A stretch of DNA of 21,324 nt from JADJAH01 sp964615795 (GTDB lineage Bacteria; Bacteroidota; Ignavibacteria; Tepidaquicellales; Tepidaquicellaceae): positions 1 to 21,324 of the forward strand of contig CAZTQR010000056.1 in NCBI GenBank assembly GCA_964615795.1. Direction: 5' to 3'. The notes beneath the pieces were generated by a model. The model saw only the letters and a program-made list of their open reading frames with translations. It was not told the DNA's origin and searched no databases. The translations under genes were made by a program, and so were the position numbers. Positions 1-6,611 of this stretch are shown piece after piece. Position 1 is the stretch's first letter. Each line of letters starts with the position of its first letter.

Positions 1-206
1 TCGCTTCAAGTGAACTGCTACTTGACAGGCGGGCGGGTTGTTCCTGCGACATTCGAAAAAGTGTTTAATAATGATCAGTTTTTGTCTCTTTCTCTTCATT
101 GTGAAAATGTTGTAGACGGCATTGGATTAAATAAACAGAAATGCTGTGCTTTTAGCTTTCCACTTTTGAGTAATAGGGCTATTATTGCCAAAACAAAATC
201 AAAGAC

Positions 207-1244
207 ATGAAGAATAAGAAGGATTACCTAAAAGACACAATACAGCACATTGACATCAAGAAGCACAATGTGGTGAACATTGTGGATGACATGTATGACA
301 TGGCATTTTCATCAAGAGATCTGGCGGTTGCTGCAAGGTATTACGACATGATGCTTTCGGACAAGAACTGTTCGGTTTTCCTGTGCCTCGCAGGTTCTTT
401 GTTCTCGGCAGGTTTGAAGAATGTGGTCGTTGATATGGTGAGAAACAATATGGTAGATGCTATTGTATCCACGGGTGCAATAATGGTTGACCAGGATTTC
501 TTTGAAGGGCTTGGGTTCAAGCATTACAAAGGAACTCAGTTTGTTGATGACAATGAACTTCGCGACCTGATGATAGACAGGATCTATGACACCTACATTG
601 ATGAAGAGGAACTCAGGGATTGCGATTTTACCATTGCAAAGATCTGTGACACTCTTGAGAAGAGGCCTTATTCATCAAGGGAGTTCATCTGGCACATGGG
701 TGAATATCTCTCAAAGCACGGAAAGAACCGCGACTCGGTTGTGCTGGCAGCCTATGAGCACAATGTCCCGATCTTTGTGCCGGCCTTTTCGGACTGCTCT
801 GCCGGATTCGGATTTGTTCATCATCAGTTTCATAATCCGGAATCAAATGTTTCAATAGATTCTGCGAAGGATTTCCTCGAACTTACAAAGATCAAGCTTG
901 AAGCATTTGAGACAGGCCTGTTCATGGTTGGCGGGGGAGTTCCGAAAAACTTTGCGCAGGACACTGTTGTGGCTGCGGAGATCCTCAATAAGGAAGTCCC
1001 GATGCATAAATATGCGATCCAGATCACCGTTGCAGATGACCGTGACGGCGCGCTCTCCGGATCCACTCTGAAGGAAGCAAGCTCATGGGGCAAAGTTGAT
1101 ATGACCTATGAGCAAATGGTTTACTGCGAAGCCACGATTGCAATGCCGCTGATCGCCGGTTATGCATATCACAAAGGCAACTGGAAGAACAGGGCTAAGA
1201 GGGAATTCCAGAAGATATTTCTTAAGGAAGGCGCGACTGCCTGA
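207..1244 (+). CDS. Deoxyhypusine synthase-like protein (possible homospermidine synthase)
   Basis: The 345-residue protein matches the deoxyhypusine synthase (DHS) fold family, an NAD-dependent enzyme that moves the aminobutyl group of spermidine. Visible family signatures are VSTGAIMVDQD (88-97), an NVPIFVPAFSD block (186-196), the GGGVPKNF loop (242-249) and ALSGSTLKEASSWGKV (282-297). The last contains Glu290 and Lys296; Lys296 aligns with the catalytic lysine that forms the imine intermediate in human DHS. The position of the human catalytic His in the KHH segment is Asn248 here. Eukaryotes and archaea use DHS to modify eIF5A/aIF5A, which bacteria lack, so the substrate here is probably a small amine (homospermidine formation) or unknown; that is inference. 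The ATG at 207 has only a weak purine-rich leader. A terminator follows at 1275-1299. No polyamine genes are adjacent. Family assignment is firm, reaction is not. Confidence 0.88.
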   Translation: MKNKKDYLKDTIQHIDIKKHNVVNIVDDMYDMAFSSRDLAVAARYYDMMLSDKNCSVFLCLAGSLFSAGLKNVVVDMVRNNMVDAIVSTGAIMVDQDFFEGLGFKHYKGTQFVDDNELRDLMIDRIYDTYIDEEELRDCDFTIAKICDTLEKRPYSSREFIWHMGEYLSKHGKNRDSVVLAAYEHNVPIFVPAFSDCSAGFGFVHHQFHNPESNVSIDSAKDFLELTKIKLEAFETGLFMVGGGVPKNFAQDTVVAAEILNKEVPMHKYAIQITVADDRDGALSGSTLKEASSWGKVDMTYEQMVYCEATIAMPLIAGYAYHKGNWKNRAKREFQKIFLKEGATA

Positions 1245-1274
1245 AGCCAGTGGGCAGAGTCAGATGTAATTCAG

Positions 1275-1299
1275 GGGCGGGCTGTTGTCCGCCCTTTTT
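1275..1299 (+). terminator. Rho-independent terminator after the DHS-like gene
   Basis: A perfect 6-bp stem GGGCGG (1275-1280) / CCGCCC (1289-1294) encloses an 8-base loop and is followed at once by five T (1295-1299). It lies 30 bases past the DHS-like stop and its T run touches the stop codon of the convergent sbtB gene. On the minus strand the hairpin is not followed by T, so it serves mainly the plus strand. Confidence 0.85.
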
Positions 1300-1591
1300 A
1301 TTTCTCAAATGTAACTGCATCAAACATGAAAATGAACATTGCGTAGCTCTGTGTGAAATTCTCGGTCAGGTGCATGGCAATCTTTTCTGCCGTATCCTTG
1401 TCGCATACTATCTGCATCCTTATGCTTCCCGACTGGTCCCAGTCATTTCTTCTCACACCGCGCCTTCCTTCTCCGCGAACCTCTTCGATCGTATAGCCCG
1501 GCGCTCCAAGCTCCTTGATGCATTTTACGAGCTTCTGCTCAATGACCGATTCCGTAATGACGGTCAGCACTTTGGATTCTTTGATGTTCAT
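1298..1591 (-). CDS. sbtB: SbtB-like PII family regulator of the bicarbonate transporter
   Basis: This 97-residue protein has the PII-like ferredoxin-type layout: a first strand VLTVITESVIEQKLVKCIKE (8-27), the turn GAPGYTIEEVRG (29-40), a T-loop region about 37-56, and a last strand QSYAMFIFMFDAVTF (81-95). The pattern ITE...IKELGAPGYT and the SYA...IFMFDAV end resemble cyanobacterial SbtB, a trimer that binds adenyl nucleotides and gates SbtA. It lacks the GlnB T-loop tyrosine context, and it stops before the C-terminal Cys-Gly...Cys R-loop found in many cyanobacterial SbtB proteins. Its ATG directly follows the TAA of sbtA with no spacer, so the two should be translationally coupled, which strongly supports the functional pairing. 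Nucleotide preference cannot be told from sequence alone. Confidence 0.85.
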   Translation of the reverse strand: MNIKESKVLTVITESVIEQKLVKCIKELGAPGYTIEEVRGEGRRGVRRNDWDQSGSIRMQIVCDKDTAEKIAMHLTENFTQSYAMFIFMFDAVTFEK

Positions 1592-2554
1592 TTACTTCAG
1601 AAGTGAGTTATAGACAAAATCGGTAATTGAATAGTAGATGTATATCCCTGCTATGATGTTGAATGGAAACGTGATCCCGAGCGATGTGGTGATGTAGTAA
1701 GTCGGATTGGCATTTGGAACGGCAATTCTCATTGCCGTGGGAGCAGCAATGTAAGATGCGCTTGCCGCCATGCAGGCAAGAACGAACGTGCCTCCCTGCG
1801 AGAGCCCGCAAAGAACACCTGCCGCAATTCCGAACAGTGAGGAAATGACAGGCATTGCAATTCCGAATGCAATAAGAAAAGGCCCTACACGCCTGAAGTC
1901 TGCAAACCTCTTTGATGCAATTATTCCCATCTCCAAAAGAAAGAATGCGAGAAATCCCCTGAACATGTCGCTGAAAAGTACGTTGATGCTTTTGTTGCCG
2001 TAAATTCCCGCAAAGTAGCCGACAGCAATTCCGCTGATCAGAAGATAGATGCTCTTACCGAGAAATACTTCCCTGAGCGCCTCTCCGGCGCCTCCCCGGC
2101 CTGTGCCTGCGCCGGCACGTGCGAGCAGTATACCTACGGCAATAGCGGGGATCTCAAGCATTACAAGCAGTACGGTCATGAACTCATCAGAACCGATCCC
2201 GGACTTTGAAATGAAATCAACAGCAACCGCAAACGTCACGGCGCTTACTGAGCCGTAATGTGCAGCAATAGCCGCTGAGTCATCTTTGCCGAAACTGCCA
2301 ATCTTCCTGAGTATGATGAAAGCAATAAGAGGTATGGTGATGCCGAGCAGAAGAGTCGCAATGACAGGAACGGTTAATGAAGACAATTCTGAACCCGAAA
2401 GCTCCATGCCTCCTTTGTAACCGATAGCTATAAGCAGATAAATGCTGAGGGCATCATATATTGCTTCCGGCAGTTTGAGATCCGTCTTGAGCATGCCGGC
2501 GGCAATGCCGATTATAAAAAAGAGTATGACCGGGTCAATGAGATTCTGAATCAA
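1592..2554 (-). CDS. sbtA: SbtA-family sodium-dependent bicarbonate transporter
   Basis: The 320-residue membrane protein carries the SbtA (DUF897) hallmarks: an N-terminal LIDPVILFFIIGIAAGMLKTDL segment (5-26), then PEAIYDALSIYLLIAIGYKGGMEL (29-52), and an AAHYGSVSAVTFAVA block (97-111) typical of the substrate and sodium site. Roughly ten hydrophobic segments are present, split by a Gly/Ala/Arg-rich cytoplasmic linker near 148-161, as expected for the two inverted halves of the family. It is somewhat shorter than cyanobacterial SbtA. The only upstream start in frame is TTG at 2554, 12 bases after the ispH stop, with no Shine-Dalgarno motif; the next Met falls after the first membrane segment. 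It likely imports bicarbonate with Na+ at the inner membrane, under control of the adjacent SbtB. Whether it feeds anaplerotic carboxylation is inference. Confidence 0.9.
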   Translation of the reverse strand: MIQNLIDPVILFFIIGIAAGMLKTDLKLPEAIYDALSIYLLIAIGYKGGMELSGSELSSLTVPVIATLLLGITIPLIAFIILRKIGSFGKDDSAAIAAHYGSVSAVTFAVAVDFISKSGIGSDEFMTVLLVMLEIPAIAVGILLARAGAGTGRGGAGEALREVFLGKSIYLLISGIAVGYFAGIYGNKSINVLFSDMFRGFLAFFLLEMGIIASKRFADFRRVGPFLIAFGIAMPVISSLFGIAAGVLCGLSQGGTFVLACMAASASYIAAPTAMRIAVPNANPTYYITTSLGITFPFNIIAGIYIYYSITDFVYNSLLK

Positions 2555-2566
2555 GCAATGTATGGT

Positions 2567-3799
2567 TTAGTTCTTACCTGATCCTGACAAGGACAATACT
2601 TCATCTGAATCCCTTGTCCCTTCAAAAAAAGAAAGTATCTTCTGCAGCACTGCATCCACAACTGAATCCGGGCATGATGCGCCGCTTGTAAGGATTATTC
2701 TTACCGGTTCCCCTGCGGGCAGGTAACCGGATGTTGTTTCCTCCCGGTGCTCATGAATTATGAAATGACGGATCGCGTCCTTTGAAAGTATCTTGTCAGA
2801 ACCGGAAATGAAATATGTGGGAAGCTTCTCCTCGCAAAGCTCCACTATGTGCGAAGTGTTTGAACTGTTGTACCCGCCGACAACAATTGCAAGGTCTGCA
2901 TCCTTTTCAAGCAATGCGTAAGTGGCGCGTTGATTGTCATGCGTAGCATAGCAGAGTGTGTCCCGTGTGTCGGCAAAATGCAGTTTGATCTCCGCCTCTC
3001 CGAATTTTCTTACCATAATGTTTCTGAGATAATCAGCGATCGCCTGAGTCTCTGTAGCAAGCATCGTGGTCTGGTTCACTACGCCTACCCTTTCGAGATG
3101 GATCTGAGGGTCAAACCCTGCAGAGCATCTTTGGCCGAATATGTTTCTGAATTCATCAGCCGGGGATTCTCCTAGAATGAACTTACCCAGGGTGACTGCC
3201 TCGTCCAGATCACGGATGATAAGCGTGGGAGCGGATTCCTTCGAATGAGAAAAAGTTGCGCGCGTTTCCTCGTGCCTGAACTTTCCGTGAACTATGACAG
3301 TGAAGTCAGACTTGCCGAGCGACTCTGCCCTGTTCCAGACCTTCTCCACAAAAGGGCATGTGGTATTGTACTTTCTTGTATCAACTCCGATCGAGGATAG
3401 TTTTTCTTCGATCTCAACAGTTGTGCCGAAGGCAGGGACAATTACAATGTCATCACTCTTTATTTCATCCCAGCCGATGATCATCTCTCCGTCGGTGTTC
3501 ATTATGAACTTAACTCCTCTGCCGAGTATGTCTGCGTTAACTTCGGGATTATGGATCATTTCACTCAGGAGGAATATTCTTCTGCCGGGATTTTCTTCAA
3601 TGGCTTTGTAAGAGATTTCGATCGCATTCTCCACCCCGTAACAGAATCCGAAATGCCGGGCAATGTAAAATACCACCGGCCCGAAGTTGAGCTCTGTAGG
3701 AGAGTAGTCTTTCTTCCTCGGATCATCATGCCTGCGCATGTTCTTGATCCTGGAAATTATCGGACTTCTGTAAAAAACCGGAATGTCGAATGCCTTCAT
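2567..3799 (-). CDS. ispH: 4-hydroxy-3-methylbut-2-enyl diphosphate reductase
   Basis: IspH (LytB) reduces HMBPP to IPP and DMAPP, the last step of the MEP isoprenoid pathway, using a [4Fe-4S] cluster. From the ATG at 3799 the protein has 410 residues, the long form with an N-terminal extension before the catalytic core. The three cluster cysteines are Cys53 (HFGFCYGVE), Cys148 (NTTCPFVEK) and Cys283 (DTLCYATHDNQ). The substrate-binding histidines appear in EMIHNPEV and VHGKFRHEE, the serine/asparagine motif is GGYNSSNTSH, and TSGASCPD lies near the C-terminus. An in-frame TTG at 3823 would add eight residues, but the sequence MKAFDIPVFYRSP from 3799 fits the usual start of long-form IspH. 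The gene is followed after 12 bases by sbtA, so the three genes ispH-sbtA-sbtB probably form one transcript. Confidence 0.96.
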   Translation of the reverse strand: MKAFDIPVFYRSPIISRIKNMRRHDDPRKKDYSPTELNFGPVVFYIARHFGFCYGVENAIEISYKAIEENPGRRIFLLSEMIHNPEVNADILGRGVKFIMNTDGEMIIGWDEIKSDDIVIVPAFGTTVEIEEKLSSIGVDTRKYNTTCPFVEKVWNRAESLGKSDFTVIVHGKFRHEETRATFSHSKESAPTLIIRDLDEAVTLGKFILGESPADEFRNIFGQRCSAGFDPQIHLERVGVVNQTTMLATETQAIADYLRNIMVRKFGEAEIKLHFADTRDTLCYATHDNQRATYALLEKDADLAIVVGGYNSSNTSHIVELCEEKLPTYFISGSDKILSKDAIRHFIIHEHREETTSGYLPAGEPVRIILTSGASCPDSVVDAVLQKILSFFEGTRDSDEVLSLSGSGKN

Positions 3800-3814
3800 C
3801 TGTTCAAATGAGAA

Positions 3815-3849
3815 GGGCAACAAACCTGAATTGACAGTGCCTGTTGCCC
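3815..3849 (-). promoter_or_regulatory. Inverted repeat between gcdH and ispH (attenuator or weak terminator)
   Basis: Perfect 8-bp arms GGGCAACA (3815-3822) and TGTTGCCC (3842-3849) flank a 19-base loop. On the minus strand the hairpin follows the gcdH stop by about 30 bases and is followed by a moderately T-rich stretch, then the ispH ATG. It could end gcdH transcription, partly attenuate read-through into ispH, or be a leader structure. The T tract is imperfect. Confidence 0.4.
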
Positions 3850-3877
3850 GTTTATTTATTCTGTACTATCGTGCTGA

Positions 3878-5056
3878 CTATTCAAATGCTGAGAGGCCTG
3901 TAATGTCTTCGCCGAGTATAAGCGTGTGCATTTCATGTGTGCCTTCATAGGTCTTCACCGATTCGATGTTGTTCATATGCCTCATAACGGGATACTCGTC
4001 AAGAATTCCGTTTGCTCCAAGCATCTCCCTTGCCATTGAAGCTATCGTTTTGGCGATCTCGCAGTTGTTCCTCTTGGCAAGCGAAACCTGCTGAGGGCGC
4101 ATCTTTCCCGAATCCTTCAGCTTTGCAAGCTGATAGACCAGCAGTTGTGCCTTTGTTATCTCTGTGAGCATGTATGCAAGTTTCTCCTGAGTTATCTGAA
4201 ATCCTGCAATGGGTTTTCCGAACTGTATCCTTGAAAGTGAATAGTTCAGTGCCGTGCTATAGCATTCCATTGCAAGCCCGAGAACACCCCATGCAATTCC
4301 GTACCTTGCCTGAGTGAGGCACATCAGAGGAGATTTCAGTCCGCCGCTGTTCGGCATCAGATTCTCTTCAGGTATGAGGCAGTCTTCGAACACAAGCTCC
4401 GAAGTGACCGAAGCGCGAAGTGAAAGCTTGCCTTTGGTTTCCGGAGCAGAGAATCCTTTTGTGCCTTTGTCAACGAGGAAGCCTCTTACCTTTCCGTCAA
4501 GCTTTGCCCATACCACCGCAACATCTGCGATCGTTCCGTTTGTTATCCACATCTTTGCGCCGTTGAGGAGGTATCCGCCGTCAACCTTCTCCGCCTTAGT
4601 GATCATGCCTCCCGGGTTACTTCCGAAGTCAGGTTCTGTAAGCCCGAAGCATCCTATCATTTCCCCCTTTGCAAGCTTGGGCAGATACTTCTTCCTCTGC
4701 TCTTCACTTCCGAATGTGTAAATGGGATACATCACCAGCCCCGACTGTACGGAGGCAAAACTGCGAACACCGCTGTCGCCCCTTTCGAGCTCCTGCATTA
4801 TCAGCCCGTAAGCAACATTGTTGATCCCCATTCCGCCGTATTCCACGGGCAGTGTCGGCCCGAAAATTCCAAGCTCTGCCATCTTTGGTATCAGCTGTGT
4901 GGGAAACTGCATTTCCTGATTGTACTCTTCTATTATCGGGATCACTTCCTCATTTACGAAGTCTCTTACAGTGTCGCGAATTGATCTCTCCTCATCCGTC
5001 AGCATTTCATCTATGCCGTAGTAGTCAACCGATTTGTAGGTGCTTGTTGTTTGCAT
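3878..5056 (-). CDS. gcdH: Acyl-CoA dehydrogenase, glutaryl-CoA dehydrogenase type
   Basis: A 392-residue FAD flavoprotein of the acyl-CoA dehydrogenase fold. The glutaryl-CoA dehydrogenase (GCDH) clade is indicated by ERGDSGVRSFASVQSGLVMYPI (91-112), which keeps the Glu (91) and Arg (98) matching Glu87 and Arg94 of human GCDH, and by KTYEGTHEMHTLILG near the C-terminus with catalytic base Glu371 preceded by Tyr370. FAD-site signatures CFGLTEPDFGSNPGGM and MWITNG are intact. GCDH oxidises and decarboxylates glutaryl-CoA to crotonyl-CoA in lysine and aromatic catabolism; retention of Glu91 and Tyr370 favours the decarboxylating type (inference). The ATG at 5056 has AAGGAG and AAGGCGG purine tracts just upstream. 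It lies 43 bases after hflX on the same strand. No electron-transfer flavoprotein or other lysine-pathway gene is in view. Confidence 0.88.
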   Translation of the reverse strand: MQTTSTYKSVDYYGIDEMLTDEERSIRDTVRDFVNEEVIPIIEEYNQEMQFPTQLIPKMAELGIFGPTLPVEYGGMGINNVAYGLIMQELERGDSGVRSFASVQSGLVMYPIYTFGSEEQRKKYLPKLAKGEMIGCFGLTEPDFGSNPGGMITKAEKVDGGYLLNGAKMWITNGTIADVAVVWAKLDGKVRGFLVDKGTKGFSAPETKGKLSLRASVTSELVFEDCLIPEENLMPNSGGLKSPLMCLTQARYGIAWGVLGLAMECYSTALNYSLSRIQFGKPIAGFQITQEKLAYMLTEITKAQLLVYQLAKLKDSGKMRPQQVSLAKRNNCEIAKTIASMAREMLGANGILDEYPVMRHMNNIESVKTYEGTHEMHTLILGEDITGLSAFE

Positions 5057-5073
5057 TTTTCCGCCTTCTCCTT

Positions 5074-5093
5074 AGTTATTGTGAGTTATTGTG
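5074..5093 (-). repeat. Tandem 10-bp direct repeat in the gcdH leader
   Basis: Two perfect head-to-tail copies of AGTTATTGTG (5074-5083 and 5084-5093) sit between the hflX stop and the gcdH ribosome-binding site. On the minus strand they read CACAATAACT twice. A spacing of one helical turn is compatible with a regulator site, but chance or replication slippage is also possible. Confidence 0.4.
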
Positions 5094-5099
5094 CAATAG

Positions 5100-6401
5100 T
5101 TAATTGTCCTGAAGTTCTTTGCTTTCCTGCAAACTCTTCAGCCGTGAAAAATTTTTGTCGCTTGTTGAAAATGTAACCTTGATGCTGTTCTTCAGGTACT
5201 TCACATCCCTTACCTCGGCAAGCTTGTAGATCATGCTCAGCTTCTTGTGGTCATCCGGTTTCAGCCTGAGGACCCTGTCGGTGTTCCCCTCTGTGAGCTC
5301 CGCCTTTATTTTCTCCATCAGCATTTTCATGTTCAGCCCCTTGCCTGCAGAGATGAAGACGCCGTCCCTGAATTCACTTCTGATCTCATTCAGCACATCG
5401 TCGCTGATCATATCCACTTTATTGAAAACGTTTATGATTTTCTTGTTGCCGGCGCCGATCTCTTCCAGCGTTTCCTTTACAACTTCCATCTGTTCGCGGA
5501 AGGAGCTGTTTGATGCATCAATTACATGAAGCAGAAGGTCCGACTCAACAACTTCGGCAAGCGTTGACTTGAATGACTCTATAAGATCATGCGGCAGATT
5601 CCTGATGAAACCAACCGTGTCCGAGATCAGCACCTTCTTGGGGTATTTTGCCTTTCCCTTTTTCCCTGCAATGATCTCAAGCGATCTCGTGGATGTATCG
5701 AGTGTGGCGAAAAGCTTGTTCTCAACATATACGCCTGCATTGGTGAGGCTGTTAAGCAGTGTTGATTTCCCGACGTTGGTATAACCGACGAGAGATATTC
5801 TGAAGAACCTGCTTCTCTCCGATGCCTGTGTCTTTCTTTGTTCAGACACTTTCAGAAGCTTTTCCTTAAGTGCAGAAATTCTCCTGCCTATCATCCTTCT
5901 GTCAGTCTCGATCTGCGTTTCACCGGGCCCCTTTGTGCCAATGCCTCCGAACTGTTTCGATAGGTGCGTCCACTGCCTTGTAAGCCTTGGAAGTGTGTAT
6001 TCAAGCTGTGCAAGCTCCACCTGCAGTTTTGACTGCGCCGTTCTTGCATTTGATGCGAAGATGTCGAGTATCAGGTTTGATTTGTCAATGATCTTGCATT
6101 TGATCTTTTGTTCGAGATTTCTCAGCTGTGTGTAGCCAAGCTCGTTCTCAAAAATGACCAGGCTGATGTCATTGTCCTCCACAAATTCTGCAATCTCAGT
6201 GACCTTTCCCTTGCCGATCATAAATCGTGAGTCATATCTCTCATTCTCCTGAAAGAAAGACTTAACCACATATGCCCCTGCAGTTTCCGCAAGGAATCTG
6301 AGTTCGTCGAGCGAATCTTCGGTATGGAAGTTCTCCTTGTCTTTACGGTTAGAATAACAGACAAGGACTGTCCTTTCAAGCTTTTTGGCGGTCTCTAACA
6401 A
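5100..6401 (-). CDS. hflX: Ribosome-associated GTPase HflX
   Basis: HflX is a GTPase that binds and splits stalled or inactive 70S ribosomes. The 433-residue protein shows the N-terminal HflX domain with DSRFMIGKGKVTEI (57-70), the linker signature GGIGTKGPGETQIETDRR (152-169), and the G domain: G1 GYTNVGKS (206-213), G2 FATLDTSTR (231-239), G3 DTVGF (261-265) and G4 NKVD (327-330). A C-terminal extension of about 90 residues follows. The start is a TTG at 6401: the codon just upstream in frame is TGA, and the first ATG would remove conserved N-terminal sequence. No Shine-Dalgarno motif is visible. It faces rimO across a 210-base divergent intergenic region. Confidence 0.95.
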   Translation of the reverse strand: MLETAKKLERTVLVCYSNRKDKENFHTEDSLDELRFLAETAGAYVVKSFFQENERYDSRFMIGKGKVTEIAEFVEDNDISLVIFENELGYTQLRNLEQKIKCKIIDKSNLILDIFASNARTAQSKLQVELAQLEYTLPRLTRQWTHLSKQFGGIGTKGPGETQIETDRRMIGRRISALKEKLLKVSEQRKTQASERSRFFRISLVGYTNVGKSTLLNSLTNAGVYVENKLFATLDTSTRSLEIIAGKKGKAKYPKKVLISDTVGFIRNLPHDLIESFKSTLAEVVESDLLLHVIDASNSSFREQMEVVKETLEEIGAGNKKIINVFNKVDMISDDVLNEIRSEFRDGVFISAGKGLNMKMLMEKIKAELTEGNTDRVLRLKPDDHKKLSMIYKLAEVRDVKYLKNSIKVTFSTSDKNFSRLKSLQESKELQDN

Positions 6402-6560
6402 TCATTTAATTTTGTTCAAAATATTCAAAATGGCCCTGACAAGAAAGTCAGTTTCACGGGTGTCAGCTCCCTTAAGCAAAACCGAAAAGAATCAGCGTCC
6501 GCTAACCCGTATTTTATGTTTCAAATTCATGATAATTAGTTTACATTGAATCAAAAGATC

Positions 6561-6602
6561 CGACCCTCTATGATCCCTTGCAACAAAGCGGGGCGGAGGG
6601 TT
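6561..6602 (+). promoter_or_regulatory. Leader hairpin covering the rimO ribosome-binding site
   Basis: ACCCTC (6563-6568) pairs perfectly with GAGGGT (6596-6601), and an inner CCC (6575-6577) can pair with GGG in 6590-6593. The 3' arm contains the purine tract GGAGGG that would serve as Shine-Dalgarno sequence for the ATG at 6612. A folded leader could therefore lower rimO translation. The stem is short, so this is a suggestion only; it does not match a riboswitch class I recognise. The rest of the 6402-6611 gap holds a small CTGAC/GTCAG hairpin (6436-6451) and no promoter I can call with confidence. Confidence 0.35.
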
Positions 6603-6611
6603 TCTTAGTTT

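Noticed and set aside
22..27. TTGACA as a -35 promoter element
   Set aside because: No acceptable -10 sequence is found 16 to 18 bases downstream.
10..210. A 66-codon plus-strand frame whose stop overlaps the DHS-like ATG as ATGA
   Set aside because: It starts with GTG, has no ribosome-binding site, its translation looks unlike a protein domain, and the overlap can arise by chance. I treat 1-206 as upstream non-coding DNA.
1298..2554. SbtA/SbtB as evidence of a cyanobacterial origin or recent transfer
   Set aside because: SbtA/SbtB homologues are widespread outside cyanobacteria, and base composition looks like the neighbours.
3800..3823. TTG start for IspH at 3823
   Set aside because: It lies inside the arm of the inverted repeat; the ATG at 3799 gives the usual N-terminus of the long form.
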